Below, in pieces: positions 1-8,610 of a stretch of DNA of 49,325 nt (its first letter is position 1; the number at the start of each line of letters is the position of its first letter). The position numbers and the translations under genes are program-made. The DNA is from Streptomyces sp. SA15 (GTDB taxonomy: Bacteria; Actinomycetota; Actinomycetes; Streptomycetales; Streptomycetaceae). Under the pieces are notes generated by a model. The model was not told the DNA's origin and ran no database searches. It saw nothing but the letters and a program-made list of their open reading frames with translations. Location of the stretch: positions 1-49,325 of the forward strand of contig NZ_NTGE01000039.1 in assembly GCF_002291145.1 (NCBI RefSeq). Reading direction: 5' to 3'.

Positions 1-228
1 GCCACGCGCTACGGCGCGGCCCTCGAACGCCGCCCCGCCGACGACGTGCGGGCCGAACTGAAGGCGATGGAGAAGGCGGCCGACGAGATCAGGAAGCAGG
101 AGGCCAAGGACAAGCGCGACCGCAAGCGCGCCGAGCGCGAGCGCAAGGCCGACGAACGGGAGAGCAAGGACGGCGCCGACACGCCCGGGCCCAGCCTCGC
201 CCCGGCCGGCCATGGACAAACGCAATAG
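1..228 (+). CDS. C-terminal end of an unknown protein (5' truncated)
   Basis: The reading frame is open from base 1 and stops at 226-228, so only the last 75 residues are present. They are extremely charged (Lys, Arg, Glu, Asp) and predicted to form a helix or coiled coil between residues about 15 and 58, followed by a Pro/Gly/Ala-rich tail. No catalytic motif is visible and I do not recognise the family. The stop lies 19 bases before the preferred GTG start of the LysR gene, so the two could be transcribed together. Confidence 0.5.
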   Translation, partial: ATRYGAALERRPADDVRAELKAMEKAADEIRKQEAKDKRDRKRAERERKADERESKDGADTPGPSLAPAGHGQTQ

Positions 229-247
229 TGGGCGGAGGCCTGGCGGC

Positions 248-1186
248 GTGGGTCTGGATCTGAACCTGTTGATGCCGTTGGACGCGCTGTTGCAGGAGCG
301 CAGTGTGACGCGGGCGGCCCAGCGGCTGGGGCTGAGCCAGCCCACCGTGAGTGCCGCGCTGGCCCGGTTGCGCCGTCACTTCGGCGACGAACTGCTCACC
401 CGCGTGGGCAACACCTACGAGCTCACCCCGCTGGCCGAGCGCCTGGCCGTGCACATGGTGCAGGCGCTCGGCTCGGCGGACCGGGTCTTCCAGACCCGCC
501 CCGTCTTCGACCCTGCCTACGCGCGGCGCGAGTTCACCCTGGTGGTGACCGATATGCATCTGGCCACGTTCGGCCGGACGCTGGCCGGGCTGGTCCGCGA
601 CGCGGCACCGGGGGTGCGGCTGCGGTTCGAGCACAACACCCCGCACATCGTCCGCCACGCAGCCAAGCATCTGCGCACCGTCGACGGCATGCTGCTGGCG
701 CAGGGCCTGTTGGCCAACGCCCCAGCCATCGACCTGTACGAGGACCGCTGGGTGTGCGTCGTCTCCTCCGACACCGTCACATCGGCGCCAGCGACCCCGG
801 AAGCGCTCGCCGCACGTCCTTGGGTGCTGCCCTACCACTTCCCGGCGATGGGCTTCTCGCCTCTGCACGGGCTGCACGCCCAGGGCATCGAACCGCAGGT
901 CGAGATCGCCATCGAGAACTTCCTCACCATGCCGTTCCTGATCGCCGGCACCGACCGGGTGGGAGTGGTCCCGGAACGCGCCGCCCGCATGTTCCCCGTC
1001 GACAGCGGCACGGCCGTCGTCGAGCTGCCGTTCGGCAGGGGGCGACTGGTGGAATCCCTGTGGTGGCACCCCCTGCACGATCGTGACCCCGCGCACATCT
1101 GGCTGAGGAAGACCGCGGTCGAGGCCGGCCGACTGGTCGCCGCCGATACGGCACAGACCGCATCGCACGACACACCCCAGAGCTGA
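248..1186 (+). CDS. LysR family transcriptional regulator
   Basis: A 312-residue DNA-binding regulator of LysR type. The N-terminal winged helix-turn-helix (about residues 5-65) carries the classic signature SVTRAAQRLGLSQPTVSAAL followed by LRRHFGDELLTR. The rest is a substrate-binding domain of the NodD/NahR-like branch that would sense a small aromatic or organic inducer. I chose GTG 248 because GGAGG at 234-238 sits 9 bases upstream and this avoids overlapping the previous gene; ATG 212 in the same frame is possible but overlaps it. The target genes are not evident, since everything downstream for 6 kb is broken. Confidence 0.88.
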   Translation: MGLDLNLLMPLDALLQERSVTRAAQRLGLSQPTVSAALARLRRHFGDELLTRVGNTYELTPLAERLAVHMVQALGSADRVFQTRPVFDPAYARREFTLVVTDMHLATFGRTLAGLVRDAAPGVRLRFEHNTPHIVRHAAKHLRTVDGMLLAQGLLANAPAIDLYEDRWVCVVSSDTVTSAPATPEALAARPWVLPYHFPAMGFSPLHGLHAQGIEPQVEIAIENFLTMPFLIAGTDRVGVVPERAARMFPVDSGTAVVELPFGRGRLVESLWWHPLHDRDPAHIWLRKTAVEAGRLVAADTAQTASHDTPQS

Positions 1187-1262
1187 TCGGACATCAACCT
1201 GCATGCCTCTGCTCGGGGACGAGCGCAGCGGAAGCCTGCGGACCGGCAACGCGCCGTGCGCG

Positions 1263-1820
1263 ATGGCGAGGGACGCACGACAGTTGTCGCCGTCGGCGCA
1301 AGAGGCCCTACGGCTGCGGGGCGGTGGTCCGCGTTGGTGGCGGGCCGCGGCCGTGAGGATGTCGCGGCGGTGTTCCAGGTCTCGCTCAAGGCGGTGGACA
1401 ACTGGTGGGCAAAGTGGCTGGTCGGCGGGCGCGAAGCGCTCGCGGCCCAGCCGCGTGGGTGCCGGGTCGGTGAACACCAGGTTCTCGACGCGGTCGAGCA
1501 GCAGGCGGTCCGCCAGGCAGTGCTGGATCACCGGCCCTGTGGCCTGGGGCTGGCCGGGCAGCTGTGGACGCGTGCCGGTGTGGGGGATCTGATCGCGAAG
1601 TTGTACCGGGTGCGGCTGACGGAGCAGGGGGTGGGGAAGTACCTGCGCCCGTGAGGACTGTCGTTCCAACGCCCGGACAAGCGGGCCATCGAGCAGAACC
1701 CGGAGGCGGTGTGCGTCTGGCGGGAGGAGACGTGGCCGGCGAACCGCGCGATGGCGAAGGCCGAGGGCGGCGAGGTGCTCTTCGCCGACCAGGTCGGCAT
1801 CCGGCAGGACACAATGGCGG
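1263..1820 (+). pseudogene. Degenerate IS630-type transposase, N-terminal half
   Basis: The conceptual protein starts at 1263 (MARDARQLSPSAQEALRLR), shifts frame near 1320-1330, then continues as a winged helix-turn-helix (VAAVFQVSLKAVDNWW) and the second HTH typical of IS630 transposases. An in-frame TGA at 1652 interrupts it, then the same frame resumes as LSFQRPDKRAIEQNPEA and GGEVLFADQVGIR. The match ends there, just after the first catalytic-domain strand carrying the DDE aspartate (FADQ), so the rest of the catalytic domain is missing. At least one frameshift, one nonsense codon and a 3' truncation make it non-functional. Confidence 0.8.
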
Positions 1821-2001
1821 GGCGACGGAGCTCCTTCGGGACAAGCTGTCTTGGTCGACTGCCTGTACCAACGAGCTCCGTTGCGATGCGACGAGAATCC
1901 GTCAGATCCCTTGCTGACCTGACCCGAAATCTCTGACTACTGAGCTCTTCGGAGTGTTGTTCGGGGGTGACGTGTGCTGATCCCTGCGGTAGGCCGGTGG
2001 T

Positions 2002-2331
2002 ATGCGGTACGCGCAGGGTGGCGGACTGACCGCGGAGCGGCGGCGGTTGCGCGAGCGGATCCGATACGAGGCGGGCGGGCGGTTCGCCCGCGGGGAGAAG
2101 ACCGCGGTGATCGCGAAGGATCTGCGGGTCAGCTGGCGGCGGGCCTGGCGTGAGGGCGGGATGGACGCCCTCGCCTCGGCGGGGCCGCCGAAACTGCCCA
2201 AGCTGTCGGAGGGCCAGTTCGCCGAGTTGGAGAAGGAGTTGGCGCTCGGTCCCGCCGAGCACGGCTGGGAAGACCAGCGGTGGACCCTGGCCCGGATCAG
2301 AGTGCTGATCGCCTTCAAGTTCCAGACGCGG
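2002..2331 (+). pseudogene. Second IS630-type transposase fragment (N-terminal)
   Basis: An ATG at 2002 opens a 109-residue frame whose first about 100 residues match the N-terminal helix-turn-helix part of an IS630 transposase (MRYAQGGGLTAERRRLRERI, then GEKTAVIAKDLRVS and PPKLPKLSEGQFAELEKEL). Compared with the family, several residues appear missing between the DLRVS and WRRAWREG blocks, consistent with a small in-frame deletion. The frame ends at about 2331, exactly where a peptidase fragment on the opposite strand begins, so the DDE catalytic domain is gone. It differs from the IS630 relic at 1263 and is a separate insertion. Confidence 0.75.
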
Positions 2332-3281
2332 TAGCCGGGCGGGGTCCGCAGCGTGGCCCGGTAGACACCGTCCGTGCCGGTGACGTCGGTGACCGTGCGG
2401 GTCACGGTCTGCTTGCCGGCGATGTCGCCCACCGAGATCGTCGGGGAGTTGAGGTCGCTCGGATCGAATTTCCTCACGTCGGCACAGGGGTCGCTGCCGT
2501 CGGTGGTCTGCGGCAGCTGACCGATGGCGCACGGATACGCCGCCCAGTCGGCGGGGGTGGACTCGTACACCAGGCCAGGGTCGTCGGCGCTGTTGGGGAC
2601 GACGTGTCCGGCGCCGTAGTCGAGCGGGGTGGCCGCGCTGCCGTCCTGACGCTGGATCGGCTTGCCCTCGTTGTCCTTGGTGGTCGCGGTGGTCATCAGT
2701 GCCGACTTGATCTCCATGGGGGACCGGTCGGCCTTCGCCTCACCGGTGACGGCCTTCGGCACGCCACGCGTGGCCGCCGCTGCAGTGCCGGCCGCGGCCG
2801 AGGCCCCGGTCTCGGCCATCGGATGGCTCATCACGTTCCGTGTCATTGAGACGACGCCGGGCGTACCGGCCAGATCGTTCGCCTGGCTAGCCGTCAGTTT
2901 CGCAGCGAATCCGTTCAGCAGGACGTGCTAGTTGTAGACGGGCCGGACGCCGTTCACCGCGTCCAGCACCCTCTTGCGCGCCGCGTTCAGGTGGTCGACG
3001 TAGTCACGGACGGCTTCAGTCCGCGTGTTCAGCCGCTGGCCGGGCTTGACCGCGGTCCTGGAGTAGGTGGTGACGGGCTCGTCCGCGAGTTGGACGAGGT
3101 AGGTGCCGGCAGTGAGCCTCTGCCGGACGGCTTCGGCCGGCCGAGTCGGTGCCGGGGCGATGGACGCGGCCGACACGGCCGGGCCCGAGGTGAGGATCAG
3201 GCCGCCGACGAGTGCCGGAGCCATGAGTGAAGCAGCTCTACGGCTGGCGCGGTGGCGGAGGCCGAGGGGTTGCTGGGACAC
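2331..3281 (-). pseudogene. Secreted S8 (subtilisin-like) serine peptidase, gutted
   Basis: Read on the minus strand from GTG 3281 (RBS GGGGGAAGG upstream), the product has a signal peptide and an inhibitor I9 propeptide (GTYLVQLADEPVTTYSR). A TAG at about 2930 interrupts the propeptide, after which the same frame resumes (NGFAAKLTASQANDLAGTPG). The catalytic core with Asp, His and most of the Ser block is absent: the text jumps to SPMEIKSALMTTAT, the helix that normally follows the active-site Ser region. A C-terminal domain follows and ends at the IS630 fragment. So it carries a nonsense mutation, a large internal deletion and a truncated 3' end. Confidence 0.82.
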
Positions 3282-3871
3282 GTTGGTGCCTTCCCCCGCG
3301 CGCATGCCTTTCGGGCGTACGCGTATGACGGTCGCTGTGGAGTGGTCAAGTCCCCCGAGATCACTGTTACCCAACGGCTGGCGAGAGAAGATCAACGCGT
3401 TTCAAAACTGCATAACTACACATTAATTCCACGGACTTCGCCGCCTCAGCCCCGCTCCTCGGGTACCTGGCCAGCCAGGCCGGGGACAAACCAGCCGGAC
3501 CGTGCAACGCGGGCCCCTGGGCCATCTCCATGGCGAAGTCGTCGGCGAGTTCCAGGATGGTCGGACGGCCCTTCAACTCGGGCAGCCAGGCCAGCGGGAG
3601 GGCCGTCTCGCCGTGCAGGTCGCCGAGCAGCCCGCCGCTCAGAAGCATCGGCGGTGGCGGAAGGCCCGTCGTGGTTCACAGCGAGAAGGTGTCCATCTGC
3701 TCCTGGACGGCGACGACCGCGAACGGCACAGCCAGGCACCGGACTTCTTCCGCATGCTCGGTGGCAAACTGCTGGAGGCTACGGACTATGCCGAGGCCCT
3801 CTACGGCCGCGCTCCACGGCTGCTCGCCGACATCCCAACCTGCGGAAGCATCCGGTTGCGTCCCTCGCTAC
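3282..3871. other. Non-genic stretch with unassigned coding debris
   Basis: No intact gene is supported here. The first 150 bases upstream of the dead peptidase are relatively AT-rich (about 3355-3430) and probably held its promoter. From about 3430 to 3648 the minus strand keeps a coding-like stretch (WLPELKGRPTILELADDFAM, with LHGPAGLSPAWLARYP further on) that I cannot assign. From about 3690 to 3830 the plus strand has another (PDFFRMLGGKLLEATDYAEA). Both look like remnants of unrelated genes. Confidence 0.4.
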
Positions 3872-4238
3872 TCAAGCCGCGACGTCGGCTGGGGTGCGAA
3901 GGCGGGCCGTAGAAGGGTTGATGTGGTGGCCGTTTCCTTTCAGGAGTGGGCGTAGCTGTTTTTTGCGCGGCTGATGGTCACGGCGGTGACGCCGAAGAGT
4001 TGGCCGAGGAGGTCCATGGTCGCGAGTTTGCGCAGGTGGAGCACGGTGACCAGGACCCGGTCGGCTGGGGTGATCTTGGCTTTGGCACCTGTGCCAGGGG
4101 CCACCAGGCGCTCGTGACCGAGACGTGTGCGGAGCAGTTGCTCCCGTTGAACCTCGAGAGCTGAGTCAGCGCGTCGCAAGAGATACGTCCGCCCAGTGCC
4201 GCGTTTCGTGCGGTATCGATCTCAGCTATGCGTGCCAT
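3872..4238 (-). pseudogene. Small transposase relic, helix-turn-helix part
   Basis: On the minus strand the fragments MARIAEIDTARNAALGG, then ALEVQREQLLR, then ITPADRVLVTVLHLRKLATM and DLLGQLFGVTAVTISRA form a helix-turn-helix N-terminus of the kind preceding DDE_Tnp_4-like transposases (IS5 superfamily). The frame must shift near 4160 and again at 3955 (a run of six A), after which it reads KKQLRPLLKGNGHHINPSTA and TPADVAA before a stop at 3872. No DDE catalytic domain is present. This is a decayed relic; the exact IS subfamily is uncertain. Confidence 0.6.
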
Positions 4239-4370
4239 CGGCTATCTCTCGTTCCCTCAGGTCTGATCAAACGGCGAGAATTGGATCAGTCGTGGAGACC
4301 CCGCCGAACGGCATGGCGCGCTGCTCCGACCTACCCCCGGCAATAACCGTCAAAAGGAGACCGCAGAGAA

Positions 4371-4618
4371 ATGAAGGCTACGGCGAGGAAGACTCTCGTG
4401 GTGACGGCCCTTGCCGTTACCACGGCATTCGCGGCAAGCGGTGTCGCGTCTGCGGCCCAGGTCGGTGATTTGGTGGGCGCCACGAGGCAGGCCACGACGG
4501 AAGGCGCAGCAAGGACCTGACCCAGGGGCGGGCCAAGTCGATCAAGTTGGTGAGGTACGTCCGCATGGACAACCCGGCCACCACCACGGTCACTTGGGTA
4601 TGCCGGGACACCCCCTGA
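4371..4618 (+). pseudogene. Small secreted protein, apparently frameshifted
   Basis: ATG 4371, 10 bases after AGGAGA, begins a clean Sec signal peptide (MKATARKTLVVTALAVTTAF, ending near GVASAAQ). In that frame translation stops at 4518-4520 after 49 residues. In the neighbouring frame, from about 4490, the sequence reads RRSKDLTQGRAKSIKLVRYV and TTTVTWVCRDTP before a TGA at 4616, which looks like the true C-terminus of a secreted protein of about 82 residues. A single indel between 4470 and 4500 would join them. Alternatively the 49-residue peptide is a real product. Function unknown. Confidence 0.5.
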
Positions 4619-4639
4619 TCCGAGGCAGTGCCCCGAACC

Positions 4640-4909
4640 TCCCGGGAGATCGCACGGGATGCCGGCGCGTAGTTCACCGCGTGCGACGGCGGCGGCGAGT
4701 GCGTCGGTGATGTGCTCGTCGGCGCGGCCGAACATCTCGTCGCGCAGGCTTCGTACGGCCGGGTCCCGCTCCGCGCGTTCCATGACGGTAGCGATGACGA
4801 AAGCGGAGACCGGACGGTTGAGCCAGTCGGCCTGTTGCTGCAGGTGAGTCACCAGGTGTTGTCCCACCGACCAGTACGGCGCATCTGCCTGCGGCCGGCC
4901 CGGCAACAA
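4640..4909 (-). pseudogene. TetR-type regulator, C-terminal ligand domain only
   Basis: The minus strand encodes the alpha-helical C-terminal domain of a TetR/AcrR regulator (QQADWLNRPVSAFVIATVME, RDPAVRSLRDEMFGRADEHI, ALAAAVARGELRAGI). The N-terminal DNA-binding helix-turn-helix is missing: the upstream end runs straight into the start of the amidohydrolase fragment. The 3' end degenerates after GIPCDLPG. It cannot bind DNA as it stands. Confidence 0.65.
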
Positions 4910-4961
4910 CTGAGCTTGCCCGCATCACCCCCCACTGTGCGGTTCCTTGGAGATGACTGTT

Positions 4962-6164
4962 ATGCGCAGCGAACTGCTGGCGCTTCGGGCAGGGCACGTC
5001 TTCGACGGCGTGGACGTCAGACAATCGGGCATGGTGCTGGTAGAGGACGGCGTGATCCGCGACGTGGACTTCACGGGAGCGGCAGCGCCACAGCACGCGG
5101 CGGTGACGGACTTCGGGCCGGACGGGTGGCTGCTTCCCGGGCTGATCGACGCGCATGTGCATCTGTGCTGGGACGGCAGCAAGGACGCCGTGGAGCATGT
5201 GTCGTCCGACAGCCACGAGGCTGTACTGGAAACCGCACGTGCCTCGGCGGCGGCCACGCTGGCGACCGGTGTCACGACCGTCCGGGATCTCGGCGACCGC
5301 GACTACCTCACGCTCGCGCTGCGGGAGCAGGTGCCGCCCACGGAGCGCCCCGACATCGTCGCCGCGGGACCGTCGGACGTCGACAAGGACACCCGCATCG
5401 CTTACACCGACCAGCTCTACGCACAGCTCAAGCAGCGTCAGCCCGGCCTGAAGCACATCCGCCTCGGCTGCACCGGGGAGACCACCGCCTCGCTGCTCAA
5501 GGGCGATACATGCCATTACCCCAACGCCAAGTCCCAACTGGATGCCGCCGCCAAGGCCATGGCCAAGCACCGCGGCCACGTCAGCTACGTGACCATCGAC
5601 ATCGGCGCCAACGACATCCTGGAATGCGCCGACGACACGACCGGTGCCATCGACCAGACGTGCGTGAACCGTGCCGGTCAGGCCATCCCGACGAACCTGG
5701 CTCAGATCACGCGCGCACCGCCAGGCGGGTACCCAAGGCACCCAGTACGCGGGCGCGACGTACTACAACCCGTTCCTGGCGCAATGGCTCCGCGGCGCGG
5801 CCGGGCAGCAGACCGCCCAGCGCTCGGTATCCCTCTTCAAGTCCGAGAAGGGGCCATCTCGCAGGTGTACGCCGCCGCTGGATTCAAGGTGGCGGACGTG
5901 GCCGGAGCCTTCTCCTCTGGCGATGTCACCCCCGTCAGTGTGCCCAGCTACGGCGAGATACCCGCGAACGTGGCCAAGATCTGCCAACTGACCTGGGCCT
6001 GCACCATGCAAGACCCCCACCCGAATCCTCTCGGCCACAAGGTGATCGCAAGCACCTTCGCGGCCGTCCTGCCGCAGAGCGGCGTACCCCAGCAGAAGTT
6101 CGTCGTCCAGTACGCCCTTCCGAAGGGAGTCACGAGCCAGACGTACGCCCGCACACTCGGCTGA
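4962..6164 (+). pseudogene. Chimeric ORF: amidohydrolase N-terminus joined to SGNH hydrolase
   Basis: ATG 4962 (GGAG 9 bases upstream) opens a 400-residue frame made of two unrelated enzymes. Residues 1-about 138 are the N-terminal sandwich and first barrel strand of a metal-dependent amidohydrolase (GLIDAHVHLCWDG with the HxH metal pair, TGVTTVRDLGDRDYL). Around 5376 it switches to an SGNH/GDSL lipase-like protein (TDQLYAQLKQRQPGLKHIRL, TIDIGANDILEC, and DPHPNPLGHKVIA with the Asp-x-x-His block) lacking its N-terminal GDS nucleophile block. Between about 5720 and 5862 the homologous text is in another frame (YAGATYYNPFLAQWL), so two compensating frameshifts are present. Neither active site is complete. 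It may still be translated, but function is doubtful. Confidence 0.8.
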
Positions 6165-6200
6165 TCGGCAAGGACACCAGAGCTGGACCGGTCGGCCACC

Positions 6201-6356
6201 ATGGCCCCGGCCGAGCAGCGGGTGAGCGCGGGTGACTCCGTTGAAGCCGCTGTCTCCTGGCGCCGCCTCCCGGCCGGTCAGACCTACCTCGGTCTGCTCG
6301 AGTACGGCGGCGACACCGGGGCCGTAGGCACCACGCCACTGGTCCCCACCCCGTAG
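6201..6356 (+). pseudogene. C-terminal tail of an S8 family peptidase
   Basis: The 51 codons ending at TAG 6354-6356 read VSAGDSVEAAVSWRRLPAGQ, TYLGLLEYGG, GAVGTTPLVPTP. This resembles the last beta-strands of the fibronectin-like C-terminal domain of Streptomyces subtilases. Nothing upstream in this frame supports a catalytic domain, since the preceding 1.2 kb is the amidohydrolase/SGNH chimera. An ATG happens to lie at 6201, but I see no reason to believe it is a start. It is followed by an intact terminator. Confidence 0.55.
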
Positions 6357-6423
6357 ACCCCGGGTACGCAGAGCGGCGTACCCGGTCTGCACCGCCCGTG
6401 GGGACGCGGACGGTGCGCTGAAC

Positions 6424-6475
6424 GACCCGGCCGCGGAGGCCACGCTCCCTCCCCTCGGGAGACCGCGGCCGGGTC
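6424..6475 (+). terminator. Strong hairpin terminator
   Basis: A perfect 13-base inverted repeat (gacccggccgcgg at 6424-6436 and its complement at 6463-6475) surrounds a 26-base loop and is followed by tcttccc. It lies downstream of the S8 peptidase tail, and probably once ended that gene's transcript. It also shields against read-through from the minus-strand fragment on the other side. Confidence 0.7.
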
Positions 6476-6664
6476 TCTTCCCATCCGGCATCGAACTCAC
6501 CCGCTGGATCGTGGCGTCCAGTAGGCCCTCGCGGGGCAGGTCACCGATGTTCCCCAAGGACCTGCTCGTCCTCGGCCTGCGCTCCGCTCCTGCCCGGAGG
6601 AGTTCATGGGCTCTGCGGGGCTTTCGTGGCCGGACAGCCGGGGCCGCCGGGGTGGGTGGCGGTG

Positions 6665-7000
6665 TCAGGTGGTGGTCTGGGGTTGTGCCGGGCTGAGGTA
6701 GTGCACGGCGGTCTGCGCGGTGTGCGGTGTGAGCAGGGCCTGCAGTTCCTCCGCTGCGACCTTGAGGAGGTCGCCGTCGCGGGTGGCGTGGAGGGTTTCG
6801 AGGACGAAGGCGACGTGGGTGGAGTCCTCGGTGACGCGGGGTGCGGTGGGCGTCGCGGTGGTTCCAGTGCCGGGTCAGGACGCCGGTGGTGTCCGCGTAG
6901 ATGATCTCGCCGGGCTTGGGGGTTTCGACGGTGTCGGGTTCGCCGAGCGGGGTGAAGGCCTCGGTTCCGTCCGCGTATCGTGTCAACCAAACGACCGAGC
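6665..7000 (-). pseudogene. B3/B4 domain protein, broken C-terminal fragment
   Basis: The minus strand encodes the end of a stand-alone B3/B4 (phenylalanyl-tRNA synthetase beta-like) domain protein: RYADGTEAFTPLGEPDTVET, KPGEIIYADTTGVLTRHWNH, then after a frameshift near 6845, TEDSTHVAFVLETLHATRDG and LKVAAEELQALLTPH, with stop at 6665. The N-terminal two thirds are missing. Such genes are commonly divergent from an XRE regulator in Streptomyces, and a broken XRE gene indeed starts at 7039 in the opposite direction, so an ancestral pair decayed together. Confidence 0.7.
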
Positions 7001-7038
7001 AGTGCATTGAAGTGACCAGCGGCGAGGATGGAGCTCTG

Positions 7039-7325
7039 ATGGCCGAGACAGCCGCAGCCCTGCGGACGGTCGCGCACAACGTCCGGGCGGCCCGCACCTG
7101 GGCGCGCCTCTCCTTGGAGGAACTCAGCCGACGCGCCCAGGTCAGTAAGGGAGCCCTGGTGGCCCTGGAGAAGGCCCAGGCAACCCCAATCTGGCGATCC
7201 TGGTCCGGCTGGCCGACACCCTCGGCATCTCGGTGTCCGCCCTGGTCGACAACGTACAGCCGCTCGATCCGGAAACACGGGTCTTCGAGGCAGTGCCGAA
7301 ATCAGCGTCAGGATCGGCATCGTAG
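7039..7325 (+). pseudogene. XRE family regulator, frameshifted and lacking its C-terminal domain
   Basis: From ATG 7039 the helix-turn-helix reads ALRTVAHNVRAARTWARLSL, EELSRRAQVSKGALVALEKA. At about 7180 one G appears lost from a GG pair. After restoring it the text continues NPNLAILVRLADTLGISVSA, LVDNVQPLDPETRVFEAV and stops at 7325. The cupin domain that usually follows in this family is absent. The regulator is non-functional as read. Confidence 0.75.
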
Positions 7326-7455
7326 GCAGTCCGTCCAACTGGTTGGCTACGGAGGGACGCCTCAGCAGGTTGTGTGTCCACTGGCGCGCAGGGGCCACGC
7401 TCCATGAGGGGAGCGGTACCCCCGGTGATGCGGGAGTCGGCGAGGAGAGCACTGA

Positions 7456-8610
7456 TCACAAGGCCGCAGCGATCGCCGAGAGCAGGCGCCATAGTCGGGT
7501 GTGAGGTGTGGGGTCGGGGATGGCCCGGTTGGTGAGGAAGGCGAACGCGATGCCGGACTCCGGGTGGGCGAAGGCCAGGTGTCCGCCGAGGCCGTCGTGG
7601 CCGAAGGAGCCGTGGCCGAGCATGGGCTGACGTGGGGACGACAGCCCGAAGACGGTGCCGAAGCGGGTGGGCTGGTCGACCAGGACCTCGTCGGGCCCGT
7701 GGGCCTGCTGGCGTCGGACCCGGTCCACCGTGGTGGGCGAGATGGTGCGCAGCGGGCCGTCGACCACGCTGGAGTAGAGCCCGGCCAGCGACCTGGCGTC
7801 GAAGACGCCGTTGGCGGCGGGGATCTCCGGCCGCCACATCGCGGGATCGTTGAAGAGATCCGCGCTGACGACGGGGTTGTTGAAGGTGGCATGGGTCAGC
7901 GTGCCCGGGATCTCGGCGGCCCTGGCCAGGAAGGCGCCGATTCCCGGTGTGGGAGCGGCGTCCTGGTACCGGACGACGCGGCCGTTGTGCTCGGTGGGCA
8001 GGCCTATCCATGCCTGGGGGTCTCCGTCCTGGGCGAAGCGCTCGCGCAACAGGGCGCCGACGCTCTTGCCGCTCGCGCGCCGAGTGACCTCGCCCACCAG
8101 GTAGCCGAGGGTCAGGGCGTGGTAGCCGTGCCGGATGCCCGGGTACCACGCCGGCTCCTGTCGGGCCAGGCGTCGCACGCACCCGTCCCAGTCGGCGAGG
8201 TCGGCCTTGGTCACCGGCTCGTCGAAGGCGGGCAAGCCGGCTCGGTGCGAGGCCAGTTCACGGACCACGACGCCGTCCTTGCCGGCCGCGCCGAACTCCG
8301 GCCAGTAGGCCGACACCGGCGCGTCGAGATCCACCTCGCCCGTATCGACCAGGCTCGCGAGCACCAGGCCCATGACGCCCTTGGTCACGGAGTACCCCAC
8401 GTGCAGGGCGTCCTCGGGGTACGGCGTCCCGCTGGTGTCGCAGGCGCCGCCCCACAGGTCCACGACCAGCTCGCCGTGGTGGTAGACAGCGACGGAGGCG
8501 CCGAGGTCGTCGCCGTTGCGGAGGTTGCTCTCGAAGGCGTCGTGGACGCCTGAGAATCGGGGTGACGTGTAGCCGGATGCCGTCGCCACCGCCTTGTGCA
8601 TCGTGCTCAT
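7456..8610 (-). CDS. Serine hydrolase of the class C beta-lactamase / EstB family
   Basis: A 384-residue cytoplasmic hydrolase of the beta-lactamase fold. The nucleophile motif SxxK is seen as YSVTKG (about residue 74). The second motif Tyr lies in WYPGIRHGYHALTLGYLVGE, and HDGLGG near the C-terminus matches the third motif. There is no signal peptide, so it is more likely an esterase or amidase acting on small molecules than a secreted beta-lactamase. Its ATG overlaps the stop of the ABC ATPase by four bases (ATGA), so it is translationally coupled to that transporter and probably processes the imported compound. Substrate unknown. Confidence 0.88.
   Translation of the reverse strand: MSTMHKAVATASGYTSPRFSGVHDAFESNLRNGDDLGASVAVYHHGELVVDLWGGACDTSGTPYPEDALHVGYSVTKGVMGLVLASLVDTGEVDLDAPVSAYWPEFGAAGKDGVVVRELASHRAGLPAFDEPVTKADLADWDGCVRRLARQEPAWYPGIRHGYHALTLGYLVGEVTRRASGKSVGALLRERFAQDGDPQAWIGLPTEHNGRVVRYQDAAPTPGIGAFLARAAEIPGTLTHATFNNPVVSADLFNDPAMWRPEIPAANGVFDARSLAGLYSSVVDGPLRTISPTTVDRVRRQQAHGPDEVLVDQPTRFGTVFGLSSPRQPMLGHGSFGHDGLGGHLAFAHPESGIAFAFLTNRAIPDPTPHTRLWRLLSAIAAAL

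Noticed and set aside
89..1669. 526-codon open frame antisense to the LysR gene and the IS630 relic
   Set aside because: It spans two unrelated sense-strand features and has no motif or ribosome binding site.
3367..3648. 93-codon minus-strand frame as a real gene
   Set aside because: It has coding-like text but no family match I can make, runs over a peptidase promoter region and lies in decayed DNA; reported only as debris.
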